This document shows, piece after piece, positions 37,528 to 49,400 of a DNA stretch of 64,000 nucleotides. The position numbers and the translations under genes are program-made. Each line of letters starts with the position of its first letter. Position 1 is the stretch's first letter. Under the pieces are notes generated by a model. It saw nothing but the letters and a program-made list of their open reading frames with translations. It did no database searches and was not told where the DNA came from. Origin of the DNA: Chamaecrista fasciculata. Lineage: Eukaryota; Streptophyta; Magnoliopsida; Fabales; Fabaceae. The DNA is taken from assembly GCA_003254925.1 (NCBI GenBank), contig QANZ01055250.1, forward strand, positions 98,194 to 162,193. The letters are read 5' to 3'.

Positions 37528-38131
37528 TTTCTTTTTTCTTACTGATTAAAGTGTGAGTTGTGAGGTTTATTTTCTATTTTTTTGGTTCTTCTTAAGTAAT
37601 GATTGCTTAAATTTAGATTAGTATGGTAGAATTATATTGAAATGCCATAAAGTCCAACTTTTTTGTTGATGACTTTTACAGTTTACTGCTCTAAACTTTT
37701 TGAATTTTCTTATTATGTAGATTATATTTTATATTTTATTTGCACTTCAATGCAGCCCTCTTCAATTTCAGATATAAAATTCATAAATTATTAATGATGT
37801 TGTGGCCAATTCTGCAGGAGATGGTGGGTGGGTTTTTTAGTTGACATTTAGCATGAGGAAGACCTCTATGATAAGATGAGAGAGGCATTATGTTGTAGAC
37901 CTAAGTAAGAATGTTACCCGATTTTCTTTGTGCTGATTGATGACAAAGCAAGCATATTGATTTTACAGTTCAAACCCTTTCCTTGACAGTAATATTGTGA
38001 AATTGTAGATATTGTAAAAATTGTCGGGCTATTATTACTTTATTTGTTGATTTACAAGTTATATTTTGAGGATTCCCAATTATATAAATTGACGGAAAAA
38101 AACTCGTGCAAACGCACGGGTCTCATACTAG
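37528..38131 (+). repeat. Helitron 3' region, copy 1 of a direct repeat
   Basis: This 604-base block is repeated at 38728-39334 with roughly 20 differences that I can count. Both end in the same hairpin and CTAG. In copy 1 the left stem base is changed (ctcgtgc) while the right is gcacggg. Confidence 0.9.
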
Positions 38132-38726
38132 TCTAATAATAAAATAGAGTTTTATCTTTTAACCATATCTTGTAAAATCCAGTAAACAGCTATATGACAT
38201 TTATCTCTTATTTCACTTACTCTATATATTTTTTCTCAACTGACTTAAATGTGGAACAAGCTTTACAAGAACCTTTATAGTATATCATTATTATTATTTT
38301 GCAAATTTTCAAGCCATTCTTTTTCTTTCCCTCCTGCGATGCTCAAACCAAAAGAAGATCGATGAAATACTAATTTATTTATCACGTTATATTCTTCGCA
38401 AGCAAGATGAGAGTGTTAATTAAAAATCAATTGTTAATGTGGTGATAATGAAGGATTGAAATGAAGAGGAAACATGAAAAAAGGGACGAGATAGATAGGA
38501 ATTAAAGAACAAAAGTGGGGCCATAAAGAATTGGGTAAATTGCAATTTGGTACCCTGTGGTTAGGGGCGGTTCCCCTTTGGTACCCTGAAAGAAAAATTT
38601 TTGCATTGTGGTACCCCGTGGTTTGCTCCGTTAGCGATTTGGTACCCTGAGGTTTTTTTCTGTTAGTATTTAACGGCAAATGTTAGTTAAAATGTCAAAA
38701 ATCTCCCAAAAAGTCTTCTCTTATGC
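38132..38726. other. Sequence between the two Helitron ends, with a cut TIR element
   Basis: It holds AT-rich DNA and, from about 38530, the left end of another TIR family (gcaatttggtaccctgtggt and repeated ggtaccctga phrases). The mirrored right end is missing: the sequence stops at the N at 38727. This supports a misjoin or collapsed repeat at that point. Confidence 0.65.
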
Positions 38727-38727
38727 N

Positions 38728-39334
38728 TTAATTTCTTTTTTCTTACTGATTAAAGTGTGAGTTGTGAGGTTTATTTTCTATTTTTTTGGTTCTTCTTAAG
38801 TAATGATTGCTTAAATTTAGATTAGTATGGTAGAGTTATATTGAAATGCCATAAAGTCCAACTTTTTTTTTTATGGCTTTTACAGTTTATTGCTCTAAAC
38901 TTTTTGAATTTTCTTATTATGTAGATTATATTTTATATTTTATTTGCAATTGAATGCAGCCCTCTTCAATTTTAGATATAAAATTCATAAATTATTAATG
39001 ATGTTTTGGCCAATTCTGCAAGAGATGGTGGGTGGGTTTTTTAGTTGACATTTAGCATGAGGAAGGCCTCTCTGATAAGATGAGAGAGGCATTATGTTGT
39101 AGACCTAAGTAAGAATGTTACCCGATTTTCTTTGTGCTGATTGATGACAAAGCAAGCATATTGATTTTACAGTTCAGACCCTTTCCTTGATAGTAATATT
39201 GTGAAATTGTAGATATTGTAAAAATTGTCGGGCTGTTATTACTTTATTTGTTGATTTACAAGTTATATTTTGAGGATTCCCAATTATATAAATTGACGAA
39301 AAAAACCCGTGCAAACGCACCAGTCTCATACTAG
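38728..39334 (+). mobile_element. Second Helitron 3' end, 5'-cut at an N
   Basis: It is a near-identical copy of 37528-38131. It ends with hairpin cgtgc-aaac-gcac, then CTAG at 39331-39334 followed by T. Its left border coincides with the N at 38727, so the rest of this copy is probably lost in the assembly. In this copy the left stem is intact (cccgtgc) and the right is changed (gcaccag). Confidence 0.8.
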
Positions 39335-39967
39335 TTTTCAAAATCTCAAAGCCAATCAACCATCACCTTTATTTTTCTCTTTTCTTGAAAACATATCATT
39401 TCTATTCTCAAGCATCTTCCCATTTTCCCACCTCTTATTAGTTCTTATCATCATGGTACTTCGTGATTCAACCATTTTCGTTTTCTTGAAACTATACATA
39501 TATCACCATTTTCTAAAAGTTGTAGACTTTAAACATCACATATCTCTTCGAAGTATTTTTCCACATGGTTTTATTCTTCTTGAATACTTAAATTGATTAA
39601 CCTTCACTCCTTCCAATTCTCATTTATTTAATTAATTTTAATTGGTTCTTCTTTGGTGGGTTGAATTGGTTCACAAGTATATTTTTGAAGTAGTAGATCA
39701 AGTCCTCCAATTGATTCAACCAACTCATTTAATCATGTAGAAAACAAAAAAACACTATGAAGGATAAGATCTCCTAAATGTAGGTCCTCTTAAAATTCTT
39801 GGAGTTACCTCACCTATAAAAAGTTCATTTTTTTTTTCTAATAGTATTTAGATCAATCATAACTTGACACATTATCAACTTCAAAACTTTAAGAAAAGAT
39901 AATTCAAAATCATATTTTATTAAATCTCATGCATGTTTTAAGTCTTAAATATTAGAATAGTTGTAAT

Positions 39968-40345
39968 TTTAAAGGCAATTACACTTTGGTATCTTGTTCT
40001 ATGAACTAATTTCACTTTAGTATTTCGTTCTTTTAAAACTGACACTTGGGTATTTTGTTCTTTGCACCATTGACTCTTTGGTATCATAACAAAGATAGAA
40101 TAGGACAACAAATTGTGAAAGAATTGAGTACCAAAGTGAAATCGATCCATAAAACAAGGTAACAACGTGTTAACGGTGCAACGAAGAGGGTATCAAAATG
40201 TCACTGTTGAAAGAAGTCAAAGAACAGAGTACCAAAATATTAACGGTGCAAAGAACATGGTGCCAAAATATCACTTTTGAAAGAACATGGTACTAAAGTG
40301 AAATTGGTCCATAAAACAGGATACCAAAGTATAATTATCTTATTT
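39968..40345. mobile_element. TIR element, family F
   Basis: Left phrases ggcaattacactttggtatc and caatttcactttagtatttc-like blocks mirror the right end (ggtactaaagtgaaattggt, then accaaagtataatt). It has an internal tandem of gtaccaaaatatcac-type phrases. There is no ORF. The boundaries are approximate. Confidence 0.65.
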
Positions 40346-40756
40346 TTAATCTCTCTAAAATCGAAATGCTTGTCTGAGTTCGTAATTCACTTCTTCAAAT
40401 ACATCTAAACCCTTTCTACTTGTCAAAAATAATTTCCGTCCACTATCACATACAATAATTGATTGTTTTCTAATATTTTACATGAATTACTCTTTTAAAA
40501 AAAATATCTTTTTGACAAAATTTTTCCTTACAAGTAATTGATTATTTTTTTAACCAAAATAACTTATAAACTTATTATTTATTATTTAAAATTGTACAAC
40601 CAAAATAGATTTTTTTCTAAACTATATTAAACAAATCACATAATATGAGCATCAAAAAATAAAGAAAAGACAATATGCATTGCAAAAATATATTAGAGAA
40701 AACTTAATACTTTAATAGCACTTTTATTTTTGTTTTTATTCTTATTTTTTAAATAG

Positions 40757-41070
40757 AGAAAACATAATATTTGGTTCTTAAATTTACACCAAGTCAACTA
40801 ATTAGTTCATAAACAATCAAAATATATTATTCAGTCCTTAAATTATTGTAATTGTCAACTATTTTAGTTTCTGAGTTTGACTTAGGAACTAAAAAGTAAA
40901 ACTTCAGTAAAAATTCAAGAACCAAATAGTATAAATTAAGCAAAAATTTAAGGACCAAAAAGTATAAAATTAGTTCAAATTAGAGACCAAATAGTTGACA
41001 ATTACAATAATTTAGGGACTAAATAATATATTTTGATTATTCATAAATTAATAATTGATTCACACATAAA
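40757..41070. mobile_element. TIR element, family G
   Basis: Left block ttggttcttaaatttacacc with attgtaattgtcaacta mirrors the right block tagttgacaattacaataat with gggactaaataatatattt. A related copy is at about 57600-57835. The element lies directly beside family A copy 3. Confidence 0.65.
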
Positions 41071-41074
41071 TTCA

Positions 41075-41438
41075 AAAATAAAAGGCAAAAGTACTATTGT
41101 CATCCCAAAACTTTACACCAACTATCAATTTCATCCTCAATGTTTCATATTTTAGTCAATTTTATCCTTTGACTAATCTAACTCATTTCAATAAATTAAT
41201 GACTGATTTTTCAATCTAAGTTAGAATTTGAGTTTTTTTTTTTCTATTAATTTTACATTATATATTATTAACTATGAAGATGTTGTCAATAATATTTGGC
41301 TAAAGTAAAAGAAAAGGATAAAATTAATCAAAATGTAAAATATTAAGGATGAAATTGATAGAAAAAAATATTGTAGTAAATGAAATTGACAATTAATGTC
41401 AAGTTCAGAGACAAAATTAATATTTTGCCAAAATAAAA
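41075..41438. mobile_element. TIR element, family A (copy 3)
   Basis: The 9-bp duplication aaaataaaa lies at 41075-41083 and 41430-41438; the sequence is A-rich, so less decisive alone. The element 41084-41429 begins ggcaaaagtact and ends tattttgcc. It sits only about 30 bases upstream of the likely promoter of the small CX3C gene. Confidence 0.82.
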
Positions 41439-41459
41439 TATTAGGTTTTCTCTTTTAAA

Positions 41460-42923
41460 TATCTCCACTGTACGATTCTACCCTTCATTCCACTCACACA
41501 CAGAGTCACACTCATTAACGAACCCTATTCTCTCTCCATCTCCAAAGTTTATACTTCAGAATTTTCGTCTTCCATTTCTGCCGCTTCTCAGGCTTCATCT
41601 CCGACTTCCATCGACGCCATCTTCGCTGTTTTACTAGCATCTATTCTCTTCCAGCATTCTTCGTTGTAAATTACTGGTAACATCTATAATTCTATCTTAG
41701 ATACCTTCAATTTGATCGTTTAATCGTCCTGTAGGTTCTTTCATCGACCTAGATTTTGAACGACATCTATCTTTGTTTCTCATCTGAATGAATTTTGCCC
41801 CAATGTCGTATCCTGAATTGGAGCAATCTTTCGTGGGCCTTCATAAGTTTTTTCCACCTTCTGTATTTGGAAATGGTTAAATTTGCATGTTTTGATTTGC
41901 AGCAATAAGAGCCATTTTTTGTACTTCTACTTGGAAAATACAAAACAAAAATCCTTCAGATTTTGATTATGATCGAGATTGGCAGTTTAGTTTTGTGCTA
42001 AAATCAGGTTTTGTAATGGTATTTGTTCCAAAATGATTTTAGTTAGAATTGTCACTGGCTAACGTTTATAAAACTAATTTTTAATATCTTGTTATATATA
42101 TACATGTACCCGTATCAATTATTCAATTATGATGCGTATGTTCTAAGTTCATTTTGAATGTTCTTCAGTAGTGGTGGAATTAGAAATATCCTATTTGAGG
42201 AGAAAAATAAACCATAAAGAAGACTGATGTTATGTCTGTTTTATTGGTTTATCACCATCATCTTACCTTGAGGAAATTTGCTGTTACTGATTTTGATGAA
42301 AGATACTAATATGAATTTATTGTAGGTGGAAATTATCTGCACTTTTTGGTTACAAATGGTGATGGGTGACTAGATGTAGTAGCATTATCCATTCATAAAC
42401 TTAAACTTCTTCCTTGGGCTTTCTTTATTTCCTATTTTATGAAGCAACAGTGCAACACTGCCAATCTTGCTTCTTCTTACTTGCTTGTCTTCTCTCCTAA
42501 GAAGTTAATAGCCTGCAGTACTGCAATAAGATGTTAGCAAGTTTATTAAGATAAAAATACACCAGATAAGGAATTTTAATGAATTAGGCATTTTTCTTTT
42601 GGCTTCTAGTGCTTGATAAAGGCACTAATGCCAAAGATGTGTGATACCAAATAGAGGTCTTCGCATATAGCTTTTAGTGGACATTTGTCTTAATTTGTGC
42701 AATTTATTTGTTTTGGACTTGAAATTTGTGATGCATGAGAAATTTTGGTGCCGTGATGCCTGAATTACCTCGATTGAGTAATTTCTCTCTTTTCACTCAC
42801 TGTGTCTGTCTGGGTAATCTGAAGTAACAAGTTCTAGAAAATTTGTATTATTTTCATTGTTTTGTTTAAAGCGTGCAGCATATGAAATAGGGTAAGAAGA
42901 GCAGCTCGACTTGCTTGTTAGTG
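41460..42923 (+). promoter_or_regulatory. 5' leader with a 1.2-kb UTR intron for the CX3C protein gene
   Basis: A CT-rich leader-like block (about 41500-41675) ends at TTACTG followed by gtaacatc. A long AT-rich intron runs to gcgtgcag at 42878. The second leader part continues to the ATG at 42924. It is read by splice signals and composition; it needs transcript support. Confidence 0.5.
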
Positions 42924-43304
42924 ATGGTGGAAGTATGGTGGTCTCTTTTGGGGGCTGCAATCCCTGCGGTTATTGCAGGACAAGCTTTTAGGGTGAAGAA
43001 AAGGCGTGCCGAAGAGCAGAAGTTGAAAGCTGCAAGGGGAAGAGAGAAGAGTTCCGACGACATTTTTGTCTGTGAGAGGGTCTGCACGTCAAACAGGATG
43101 CTGAAGAAGGTTGGCTCATTCTCAAAAGACCCCATTGCTGATACTTGTGTCACTGTCTGTGGTGTATCTGAACTTGATGCATGTGCTGATGCTTGTGCTC
43201 GCACAGTGTGTGTTAACCAACATCAAGTACCTAATTGGAATGACATATGCCTTAGGAGGTGCCAGAGTGAATGCCTAAAACTATCTGAATCTCGTTCTTC
43301 GTAG
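42924..43304 (+). CDS. Small ten-cysteine protein with repeated CX3C pairs
   Basis: A single coding exon of 126 aa starts at ATG 42924; an in-frame upstream TTG is not needed. The N-terminus MVEVWWSLLGAAIPAVIAGQ is hydrophobic from about residue 5 to 21 and could be a membrane anchor. A basic KKRRAEEQK stretch follows. Cysteines are at 50/54, 75/79, 87/91, 96, 109/113/117, giving repeated C-x3-C spacing. That spacing is used for disulfide-linked helical hairpins in mitochondrial intermembrane-space proteins such as the small Tims, but the arrangement here is not the standard twin-CX3C. I recall close plant homologues without known function. A mitochondrial role is inference only. Confidence 0.85.
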   Translation: MVEVWWSLLGAAIPAVIAGQAFRVKKRRAEEQKLKAARGREKSSDDIFVCERVCTSNRMLKKVGSFSKDPIADTCVTVCGVSELDACADACARTVCVNQHQVPNWNDICLRRCQSECLKLSESRSS

Positions 43305-45026
43305 GAGCTTTTTGCATTTAGACAGTGAAGTGTGTTTGATATACTAAATTTTAGTCTAATTTATCCAATGTCTTTTGGCATCATCTTAATTTCCATAATC
43401 ATTATTGTCATTGCTCATAGCAGATGAGATCTTTCAGTTTCAGTAGACAATCAAACAGTTTCAAGAGCATTCAGCATATTCACTAACCAGCGCTCTGAAG
43501 GCTTATTTCTCTTATTGCCACGTAGCTTTAACATTTAGATTCAGACCTTCTTCATTAGATGCCCCAGAATGGAGTGTCTCCAGTGTATTGTAAAATCTGT
43601 CTTCCCGAATTAAATTGTGTCCCTTAACTTAATGTCAGTCATTGTGTTTGAATAATTCACTGTGAAGCTAAATTTTACTTCTCAGTAATGCCAAATTCTG
43701 CTGCGGAAAACTGAGTTAGGTATCTAAGCTTGAGTTTTCTTTGTTCTCCTTCCTAGTGTCTTCTAAAGTGATTTCACTTAGGTTTTGAGGATTTGTTCTT
43801 TTATGGATGGAACACATGATCTTTATCAAGAAGATAGTTCGGAAGTTAAGGAACTAAATTCATGGGCATCTAGGAAATAATGTAGTTGGAGATGGCAACG
43901 TTTTTTTGCAGTCCTTACTGACTCGTGTTCTTCAGTCATAGTTATTGAAACGGGATTGCTATTAAACTGGTGAATATGCCCAAGTCCTTGGTTTATTTGC
44001 TAGGTCATCAGATAAATTGGTTTGTAATGGTTAATCTTCAAAACAATATAGAGAATATTTTTATATATTAAAAATATCATGAAATATATAATTCAGAATT
44101 TAAATGTAGTATTAATGGTTTCAGTGCATTTTAGTTTTTCCAATTTTATTGAAGTTTTGATTTGGTCTGATTGATTAAAATAATAATAATAATAGTAGTT
44201 CTCTCCCTTTTATCAACTATTCCAAATTTATTTTATTTTGGTCGATGTTGATTAAATTATTATTCATTTATTTGAAATTATTAATAAAATTGAACTTTTT
44301 TTTTTTTGAAAAGCATAAGCCGAATGAAGAGTTGATTTTGATTTTAAATTTTAGGTAAAGATAGGATAAAGATTACCAAATTTAATTAACTATGAAAGTA
44401 AGAGGATTATGTTATTTCCTTTCAGTACTACAATTATTTCTATGATCTCTTTAAATTTACTTTATTCCATGCGTCACATACTTGTATATAATAAAATTTA
44501 GGGGGGAATTATATATTATGGTTATATCTTTATTATCTCATTCTTTAGCAAAAAAAAATGAAAAATGGATCTGGCTAATTATAACAAGTAATATTTGTAT
44601 TAAAGAACAGAGTAGTAAAATTATATAATATATCCTTTCTATAATTTGAAAGCATAAAACGAATTGCAAAGATATGTAAAAAATAATAAATAATTTTTCT
44701 ATGACAATATATACTAAGTAGTTATCTTTTATTATATTTTAGAATAACAAAAAGAAACATTGAAAAGCTTTTAAATTTCTCACAATTTTTTATTCTTTTT
44801 ATATTTTATTTTAATATATGATTCTTAAAAATAAAAAATCATGGAACTCTAAATTTATCAATGGTAATTACTGTAACATATATTACATAGGTATATATTA
44901 ACATAATTCTAAAATATAAAAATATAAAATAATTATAAGATTTTTTAAATCAGTAAAAAATAATAGTTTTAGTTATATTTTAAAATAAAGAATGAATTAA
45001 TGAAAAATTATTTAAAAATTTCATGA
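43305..45026. other. 3' UTR of the small gene and AT-rich spacer
   Basis: The first several hundred bases are probably 3' UTR. From about 44040 the sequence is very AT-rich. No ORF of interest, RNA gene or clear TIR element is seen before the family A copy at 45036. Confidence 0.6.
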
Positions 45027-45369
45027 TTTCTTTTAGACAAAAACATTAATTTCATCTCCAAACTTTACCACAACTGTCAATTTTGTTCCTAATGTTTTCT
45101 TGCTATCAATTTTGTCCTCGATGTTTTACATTTTGATCAATTTTATCCTGACGTCAGACCGCATCATGTTTTTTCAATATGAGTTAAGATTTGAGTTTCT
45201 TTTTCTATCAATTTTACATTACATATCATTAGTCACTTATATTCTATCGTTAATATTTAGCTAAAGTAAGAGCAAAGGGTAAAATTGACCAAAATGTGAA
45301 ACATTAAGGACAAAATTGACAGTTAGTGTAAATCTTGAGGATAAAATTAGTACTTTTGCCTTTCTTTTA
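45027..45369. mobile_element. TIR element, family A (copy 4)
   Basis: A perfect 9-bp duplication, tttctttta, lies at 45027-45035 and 45361-45369. The element 45036-45360 begins gacaaaaacattaatttcat and ends gtacttttgcc. Interior phrases match the other family A copies. Confidence 0.88.
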
Positions 45370-45394
45370 GATATTTTATATTTACATTTTTTTT

Positions 45395-45510
45395 TTCGGT
45401 TGCCCAAAATATCCCTACTCGACATGTTAAAGGTCTACCGCTGACTAATTGATTGCTGCATATACAAAGCCGGATTCGAACGCATGACACTTGCTAGTAA
45501 CCATACTTGG
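45395..45510 (-). repeat. Possible SINE or other retroelement fragment with a B-box-like phrase
   Basis: On the minus strand it reads gtcatgcgttcgaatccggc followed by tttgtatatgcagcaatcaa. The gttcgaatcc core is the tRNA B-box used by SINEs, but no A-box is found at the right distance. It is kept as a weak call. Confidence 0.35.
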
Positions 45511-45679
45511 TTTATGTATTTTATATTTAACCAATATAAAATTTTGAAATATTGGCAAAATACAAAATATTTAAGAATTTAAATAATTCTTTTCCATTAC
45601 TTTTCTTTTTCTAAATTTTAGAATATAACAAGAAGTCAATTATTTCCGCCATAGATTACCGAAAAAAAAAATACAAAAT

Positions 45680-46418
45680 CCAAAAACTCGAAGTCTTGTA
45701 GGCTTAAGACGGTGTGTATTTCGGTTTTTGTGTCGTCGTTCTGAAGCAGACAACCCGAAACTGCGCCCTAATTCCTAATATCGTTTCCGATTCTTAGTCC
45801 TGCACTCTTGGGCGCTACCAACGGTATGATTCTTCCACATTCACTCTGTTTCATTGAGATTCCTTTCGATTTCCGCTCGTCATGTTACTACGTATTCTAC
45901 TGGTTATGTTATACGAAATTTGTTTCGCGTTCTGCTTTCCTTTTGGGATTATGATTTGATTACTATAACGCTTTGCTTCTGGTGGGCGACATGATCTTGG
46001 TCTGATTCTCACCTTTTGTGGATGCCCCATAGTATGTGAAGATATTACTTGTGTGAATGAATGAAACCCAGATTTTCAGGGAAAAATAAAATAATACCTC
46101 CCAAGATTGTATCAGCTTACATGATTTATTTTTTTTTAACAGTAAGAAATTTAATTCCAATTACATGATGTAAGAGACTCTATAGGATTGCAATTCATCC
46201 ACCGTGTTGCTTAATAGTTGATATTCATTTATGTATTTTTAAATGGTTTATATGAATAATCTGTAAATACTTCACTTTTAAGATTTTTTTTTTGCTTTTG
46301 TTAATATTAATGCTTATTCAGATTAAGAATTTGGAGTTGTACTGAATATGCACCAGTGGGATTCTGGTGTGGATTTATCTTACATGTTTTTAACTACTTT
46401 TTGTATTTATCAGAAGTA
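45680..46418 (+). promoter_or_regulatory. 5' UTR of RH42 with an intron
   Basis: A leader exon ends at ACG followed by gtatgatt (45823/45824). The acceptor tttatcag at 46406-46413 precedes the ATG at 46419 by five bases. The intron carries a small retroposon-like insertion (46126-46160). Confidence 0.65.
46117..46169 (-). mobile_element. 35-bp A-tailed insertion with 9-bp target duplication, in the RH42 leader intron
   Basis: ttacatgat occurs at 46117-46125 and 46161-46169. The insertion starts with a T-rich run and contains aacagtaagaaatttaatt, a phrase of the type seen at plant LINE 3' ends. Confidence 0.55.
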
Positions 46419-49400
46419 ATGGACAAGGGAAAGCATAAGTCTAGGAAAGAAGATTCTGACAGGAAGGATGGGGATTCTAATAGAAGTCACCGGGAACGAG
46501 ATCGTGATAGAATGGGAGAAAGAGAGAAGAACAGAAATGAAGGGAAGCACCGGGACAGAGAGAAGAGGGATCATGAGAGCCAGCAATATGAGAGAGAGAA
46601 GAGTAGTGATTCTTCTGAGGACAGGCATGATAGGGAAAGGGAGAAGCGAAGAGATATGAATCATAAAGACAGGACACGAATTCAAGATGAAGAAAGAGAA
46701 AGGGTTCGGGACAAAAAAAGGGATAGAGACAGGCAAAATAAGGAAAGAGATAGGAAAGACAGGATAAGACAGAAAGAAAGGGAAAGGAGGGAGGAGAAGG
46801 AGAGGGGCAGAGACAGAGAAAGGGAGATGGATAGGAGGGAGCGTGACAAAGAGAGAGAAACGGAAAGAGATAGAGGGAGGAGAGTAAGTGAGAGGGACAA
46901 CCGTAGGGAGGTTGAGAGTGATCATACTGATGATGATTCTAGGCCAAGAGATAGGAAGCGCCATAGGAGAGAGAAAGAGGATGTTGATCATAAGGGTAGA
47001 GAGAAGGAAAGAAGCACCAGCAAGTTAAGTAGGCCATCTGAGGATATTCAAGTCAGCCCAAGGACAAAGAATGGTGAAGATGATTCAGATACCAATGAGA
47101 AAAGGCTTTCCGGTGAAGAGGAGATAGAGGATGAGCAGAAGAGGTTGGATGAAGAAATGGAAAAGAGGAGAAGGAGAGTTCAGGAGTGGCAAGAGCTAAG
47201 AAGGAAGAGGGAAGAAGCTGAGAGAGAAAAGCATGGCGAACCAAGTGCTGATGAACCCAAATCTGGAAAGGCGTGGACGCTTGAAGGAGAATCTGATGAT
47301 GAAGAAGGACACATAACAGGGATGCCAGATACTGCTATGAGTGTTGATGAAGATGATAAGCATGCCAATGAAGAGCTTAGGGATTTGATCATGGAAGATG
47401 CTGGGTCTGATTTACATGATAAAAATACTGGTTCTCCGGCTGATGAGGAAATTGATCCATTGGATGCTTTCATGAATTCTATGGTGCTTCCTGAAGTTGA
47501 AAAGCTGAACAATGCCTTGGCTCCTTCAACTGCAGACAGAAGCACTGTCTTGAATCCCGCTGATAGATTGGATGAGCAAAGTCATGGTGAACAGTTGAGG
47601 ACAGGTCTAAATAAGTCAATTGGGAGAATAATTCCTGGTGAAGGGTCTGACTCAGATTATGAAGACCTTGATGATGAAGGGGAACCATTAGATGAAGATG
47701 ATGATGAATTCATGAAAAGAGTGAAGAAGACAAAAGCTGAGAAGTTGGCTATAGTTGACCACTCAAAGATTGATTATAAACCATTTAAGAAAAATTTTCA
47801 TATTGAAGTGAAGGAGGTTGCAAAAATGACTCTTGAAGAAGTTGCAGCATATAGGAAACAATTGGAGTTGAAGATACATGGAAAGGATGTGCCGAAACCT
47901 GTAAAATCATGGCACCAGACTGGACTTACTGGCAAAATCTTGGAGACGTTAAAAAAGCTTAACTATGAAAAGCCAATGTCTATCCAAGCTCAGGCACTGC
48001 CTGTTATTATGAGTGGTCGAGATTGCATTGGCATTGCTAAAACTGGGTCTGGAAAAACACTGGCTTTTGTTTTGCCAATGTTAAGGCACATCAAGGATCA
48101 ACCACCTGTCGTTGCTGGAGATGGACCTATTGGCCTCATAATGGCCCCCACAAGGGAGCTTGTTCAACAAATTTATAGTGATATAAAGAAGTTTACAAAG
48201 GTACTGGGTCTCAGGTGTGTACCTGTCTATGGAGGTTCTGGTGTCGCTCAGCAAATTAGTGAGTTGAAACGTGGTGCTGAGATATTGGTTTGCACTCCAG
48301 GTCGGATGATTGACATACTTTGTACTAGTAGTGGAAAGATAACTAATCTCCGTAGAGTCACTTATCTGGTCATGGATGAGGCTGATCGAATGTTTGACAT
48401 GGGTTTTGAACCCCAAATCACTCGAATTGTTCAGAATATTCGCCCAGATCGTCAAACTGTTCTCTTTTCTGCTACTTTTCCTCGTCAGGTTGAAATTCTA
48501 GCTCGTAAGGTTTTGAATAGACCAGTTGAAATTCAAGTTGGAGGGAGAAGTGTTGTGAACAAGGATATAACGCAGCTAATAGAGGTTCGGCCAGAAAATG
48601 AGAGGTTCTTGAGGCTCTTAGAAATATTGGGGGAATGGTATGAGAAAGGAAAAATTTTGATTTTTGTACAATCACAGGAGAAATGTGATGCTTTGTTTAA
48701 GGATTTACTTAGGCATGGTTATCCTTGCCTCTCTCTTCATGGAGCTAAGGATCAGACAGATCGTGAATCCACAATTTCTGATTTTAAAAGAAATGTCTGC
48801 AATTTATTGATTGCAACAAGTATTGCTTCCCGAGGATTAGATGTCAAGGAGCTTGAATTGGTGATCAACTTCGATGTGCCAAACCACTATGAAGATTATG
48901 TACACCGTGTTGGACGTACTGGACGAGCCGGCCGTAAGGGTTATGCTATCACATTTATTTCTGAGGATGCTGCAAGATATGCACCAGATCTGGTGAAAGC
49001 CTTGGAGCTATCTGAGCAAATTGTTCCTGATGATCTGAAAGCTTTAGCTAGTAACTTTACAGCAAAAGTGAATCAAGGAATTGAGCAAGCTCATGGAAGT
49101 GGTTATGGAGGCAGTGGTTTTAAATTTAATGAAGAGGAAGATGAGGTCAGGAAAGCAGCAAAGAAAGCACAGGCCAAAGAATATGGGTTTGAAGAAGACA
49201 AATCAGATTCTGAAGATGATGATGATGGTATTAGGAAGGCAGGAGGTGATATTTCACAGCATCCTGCTTTTGCTCAGATTCTTGTTGCTGCCACAAAAGG
49301 GAATTCATCCACAGTGCCTACTCCTATCTCCAATGCACAGCTAATGTCAAATGGTGGACAGCCTGTTTCCTTGCCTTCTGTTCTTGGTCTCCAGACTGTG

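Larger units (their letters stand above)
32400..38131 (+). mobile_element. Helitron-like element carrying gene fragments (5' end uncertain)
   Basis: The 3' end is clear: the hairpin cgtgc-aaac-gcacg at 38105-38118, then tctcata and a terminal CTAG (38128-38131) followed by T. This is the Helitron rule of hairpin plus CTRR next to a T. Upstream, fragments of a serine carboxypeptidase gene, an R-SNARE gene and other exon-like pieces lie in the same orientation without a continuing gene. Helitrons are known to collect gene pieces in this way. No Rep/helicase is present, so it would be non-autonomous. The 5' end (expected TC after an A) could not be fixed; 32400 is a guess from the start of a leader-like sequence. 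Confidence 0.55.

Noticed and set aside
46356..46418. Longer RH42 start adding 21 residues (MGFWCGFILH...)
   Set aside because: The upstream part is intron sequence ending in a tttatcag acceptor. The conserved start MDKGKHKSRK follows it.
46410..47688. Long minus-strand and second-frame ORFs over the RH42 N-terminal region
   Set aside because: They arise from the GA-rich repeats of the RS-like domain and are shadows of the real frame.
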